The notes under the pieces: generated by a model
What the model saw: the letters and a program-made list of their open reading frames with translations, nothing else
Database searches by the model: none
Told to the model about the DNA's origin: nothing
Part shown: piece after piece, positions 62,601 to 64,000 of the stretch
How positions within the stretch are numbered: the stretch's first letter is position 1
How the letters are laid out: every line of letters starts with the position of its first letter
Assembly (NCBI GenBank): GCA_016928305.1
Contig: JAFGKY010000053.1
Location: 51,492 to 115,491 of the forward strand
Direction of reading: 5' to 3'
DNA: 64,000 bases
Source of the DNA: Bacteroidales bacterium
GTDB lineage: Bacteria; Bacteroidota; Bacteroidia; Bacteroidales; UBA10428
Made by a program: the position numbers and the translations under genes

Positions 62601-63782
62601 CCCGGAATACCATAATACGCCCCCGCTCCCGGCTCCTCCGGCGCCGGTGCAGTTCGTCAAGGTGGACCCGCCATCGCCACCTTTTACTTCGACCAAAAAT
62701 GATCCTGAATAGGCAGCAGCGTCAATCAGGACAGTCCCCCCACCGCCGCCACCGCCTCCACTGGCAGAAGCAGTTCCTGTAACACTTTGTCCGTTAGCAC
62801 GCAAAACTCCTCCATTACCAATAAGGCGTTCCGTAATAAGCAGAATAATGCCCCCTCCGTCACCACCGGCGGTGGCATATCGGTTCAGCGATGGATCCTG
62901 GGTTCCGGATCCGCCGCCACCTCCCATCATGATCCGGCGGAGTAATGGATGATAAAATAAGGTATCGTTGTAGTCACGTTGCCCAAATCCGCCTTCAGCC
63001 TTGTAATTATCAACATAGGTGCAGGCATTGTATTGGGCTCCTCCGGTTCCTCCATCATCGTAATTGCTGCCTCCTCCTCCTCCCGCATACTTTCCGTTAC
63101 CACCACCACCTCCGTTCAGGGCATTTGCTGATCCCATTGTGTATGGAGAGTTAACGGTAATGATTCCTTCTCCTTTATGGCCCGCACTTCCGGGTTCCGA
63201 AGCTTTCCAGTTAACCGAATCGGCAACCGTCCGGCAATTGTTTGGTACAATTAACTCGGGTTGGCCTCCCCGGAATCCATTTGAAGAAACATCAATATCC
63301 GATCGCAGCTCAATTGTATCCAGACCGATAATGGCAACAATCCCACCTTTGTTTCCGTCCCATTCTTTCGCTGTAATCGTACTGTTGACGACAACCTTTT
63401 CGTCCTCCCACATTCGTACCAGCTGTATTTTCTCACCATCGGTGTAAGTATTGTATATGCTGTCGGTGAACAAAACAAAGTAATCGGTTCCCTTTTGAAT
63501 CTCAGCAACCTGCAGTATCTCGAATTTTCCACAATTCATGAGGGCAGAAAAAAAACCGGTTTGATCGGGTTCATCGTCATCCGCTTTCAATGCCCCTGTC
63601 ATTTGAATTAACAATACCTTACATCCCGGATCAAACAGGTCAATGGTATCAATCTTTTCAACCTTTACACGATCGTCCTGTACCTCAAGCACTTTAAGAT
63701 AATGATTGATTTGGCCACTTGTGAGTGAAAGTTGAAGAAAAAAAAATACGGCAGTGAATACTATTGTAAGGATTATTTTCAA
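59649..63782 (-). CDS. giant T9SS type B (CHU_C) surface protein, glycine-rich with six repeats
   Basis: A 1377-residue protein. The start is a TTG (63780-63782), giving a good signal peptide (ILTIVFTAVFFFLQLSLTSGQ). Residues about 30-190 are a beta domain, about 190-435 a glycine-rich stretch (GGGGGNGKYAGGGGGS), then six repeats of about 90 residues (446-1016) of the form D-(T)-I-C-x-G-x-x-P with YxYQW, SxNG-x-W and LFRRIVxS, resembling Ig/CBM-like surface modules. A further 250 residues and a gliding-type C-terminal domain (INKGFSPNGDGINDEF, FNRAGILVFE, LPEGTYFYIM) end it, marking it as a type B cargo. Likely an adhesin carried with SprF. The Gly-rich stretch and repeats explain the low-complexity DNA here. 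Confidence 0.92.
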   Translation of the reverse strand: MKIILTIVFTAVFFFLQLSLTSGQINHYLKVLEVQDDRVKVEKIDTIDLFDPGCKVLLIQMTGALKADDDEPDQTGFFSALMNCGKFEILQVAEIQKGTDYFVLFTDSIYNTYTDGEKIQLVRMWEDEKVVVNSTITAKEWDGNKGGIVAIIGLDTIELRSDIDVSSNGFRGGQPELIVPNNCRTVADSVNWKASEPGSAGHKGEGIITVNSPYTMGSANALNGGGGGNGKYAGGGGGSNYDDGGTGGAQYNACTYVDNYKAEGGFGQRDYNDTLFYHPLLRRIMMGGGGGSGTQDPSLNRYATAGGDGGGIILLITERLIGNGGVLRANGQSVTGTASASGGGGGGGGTVLIDAAAYSGSFLVEVKGGDGGSTLTNCTGAGGAGSGGVLWYSGASLYPGITLDASAGARGQADLLECGGGNQFGGMGNPGASKPSLLLILNGFLFNVIHGIDTICAGQTPGMLTGSNPKGGDGNYTFAWRQSLNGSVWEPAAGINNGKNYQPPALTQSTFYQRVVTSEGIIDYSLPRRIHVYNAIGGNTITGTDTICYDVDAKPLTGTTPPTLTGGDSSYTYQWHYSTNGTDWNNIETGGTSHNYDPGRLTTDRYYRRYVESHSVCTSISNVVTITVLDTISSNRFYSGDTTICQTLSPGTLNIKAPGGGDNTYRFAWLMKPASGSWSQISGANNAVYNPGSLNETTLFRRIVYSGNGDACIDTSIVKTVTVLDSISDNRISIDPSKYCAGDVPGQIDGLLPGGGDAGNYIYQWQVKTNGVWNNISGAKAEDYTPFMVENDTCFRRIVSSGSLPVTGKYACNDTSSFIELEVVPYIINRLNLADQTLCQHNTPLPLNPDQPVSGGYGSFTYQWKINESPATEWDNAPGASTSPNYEPGTLETTTLFTRIVESDICEQISDTVTVTVYPVISNNNIIGGSIQYTCFNTGKTLNGSTPLNGKAGDYAYLWQKSTDGSAWEEATGKSVNTQISFETPDLTDTMLYRRIVYSSAALKECSDISEPVTIRINPLPSGDIISSVDKVCGGDTLYVSFNVSGGSGPYEISVRYDDEIWSKPGVMVLYDSIPIDFNNVQNSYNIRMKSIQDDSSCLADPTGFSNTAVANVYAVPDADAGPGGEVCGPQYTLLNTAELLPSFQGLWTTPHGYFDNDTVTATNVTIDTNFYGKNYMKWTVYNRDNRNCSNWDTAGVMFYEPPRYAYAGGPYIVDTFQYTMQLNADPPEAGTGHWTVVEGTGIISDDTLYNATITELSARNLIRWTVINGICPEKKDSVEIIIKMLAINKGFSPNGDGINDEFKIPTENAERIAIKIFNRAGILVFESDNYTEGEPWKGTGKNNLDLPEGTYFYIMDIWVRGKTEPVNFKSFVEILR

Positions 63783-63812
63783 CAGGGTTCTGGTTTATCG
63801 TGTTATTATTCT

Positions 63813-63820
63813 CAAAAATA
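63813..63820 (-). promoter_or_regulatory. possible -7 promoter box (TATTTTTG on the minus strand)
   Basis: CAAAAATA on the plus strand reads TATTTTTG on the minus strand, a match to TAnnTTTG, 30 bases upstream of the TTG start of the giant surface protein. A TTTG (plus-strand CAAA at 63845) lies a little farther than usual. Confidence 0.4.
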
Positions 63821-63913
63821 AAGAATTAATCGTAAAAAATATTGCAAAAGATATTAACAAACTACTATACAATGTTTTTGAAATGGATCTAATTCTGCTT
63901 TGACAAATTAAAA

Positions 63914-63996
63914 AAAAATCAACCTGTTTTTACCCTTAATCCCTAAAGGGAACAGGTTGATTTTTCAGCTTTCTCCCTTTAGGGATCAGGGTAAAA
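63914..63996. repeat. interlocked double hairpin
   Basis: Stem A is a perfect 15-bp repeat AAAAATCAACCTGTT (63914-63928) / AACAGGTTGATTTTT (63951-63965). Stem B pairs TTTTACCC...TCCCTAAAGGGA (63928-63951) with TCCCTTTAGGGATCAGGGTAAAA (63974-63996, split only by its small internal mismatch). The left arm of B lies in the loop of A, so A and B cannot form together. Stem A followed by a T-run could act as a terminator for a gene beyond the right edge. Confidence 0.8.
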
Positions 63997-64000
63997 GAAA

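Overview
The window is chromosomal DNA from a member of the Bacteroidota, most likely class Bacteroidia. Five proteins carry C-terminal type IX secretion (T9SS) sorting domains, and a PorP/SprF protein sits beside a gliding-type (CHU_C) cargo. SecD and SecF appear to be one fused protein (truncated at the left edge). Several genes have the Bacteroidota -7 box TAnnTTTG upstream, and most genes lack a Shine-Dalgarno sequence. A finer placement is not possible by eye. No prophage, integrase, transposase, CRISPR array or rRNA gene was seen. One tRNA gene, tRNA-Ala(CGC), is present.

Layout. 1-9.8 kb: start of secDF; a MORN-repeat lipoprotein; a minus-strand run of glmM-type phosphohexomutase, HlyD/MacA-like adaptor, MacB-like permease without ATPase, and TolC-like channel; then an RsuA/RluB-type pseudouridine synthase and a HIT hydrolase on the plus strand. 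9.8-25.2 kb: a long minus-strand stretch of exported proteins (a three-repeat surface protein with a His/Tyr-rich section, an FNYQAVVRD-family protein, a small T9SS protein, two tandem paralogues, a 14-repeat T9SS propeller, a lipoprotein, an OmpA-like protein), a TPR histidine kinase with LytTR regulator, and a T9SS zinc carboxypeptidase. 25.2-34 kb: ychF, a GH88/GH105-type hydrolase, a small membrane protein with a LysE-type exporter, a beta-helix protein, and a second TPR kinase with a LuxR-type regulator. 34-44 kb: a metallophosphoesterase overlapping a probable outer-membrane protein gene, a T9SS alpha/beta hydrolase, tRNA-Ala, deoC, a prolyl oligopeptidase lipoprotein, and a Tat-exported aldo/keto reductase coupled to an anchored propeller. 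44-53 kb: a small HTH protein with a polytopic membrane protein, histidine degradation genes hutH-hutU-hutI, an L,D-transpeptidase, a cyclic-2,3-diphosphoglycerate-synthetase-like P-loop protein, and a nitroreductase. 53-63.8 kb: a five-gene minus-strand operon made of a giant T9SS type B surface protein, PorP/SprF, a PD40/PKD protein, an unknown secreted protein and a propeller-SpoIIE signalling protein.

How it fits together. The content suggests a heterotroph that scavenges peptides, histidine, nucleosides and plant-type glycans, displays large repeat proteins through T9SS, and senses its surroundings with large periplasmic TPR and propeller domains. Gaps between genes are rich in short repeats and hairpins that recur at distant places in the window. 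The two most interesting parts are the 53-63.8 kb operon, which links a surface adhesin, its SprF partner and a SpoIIE-type phosphatase, and the recurrent intergenic repeats, including a hairpin pair with compensatory base changes and a nested element.
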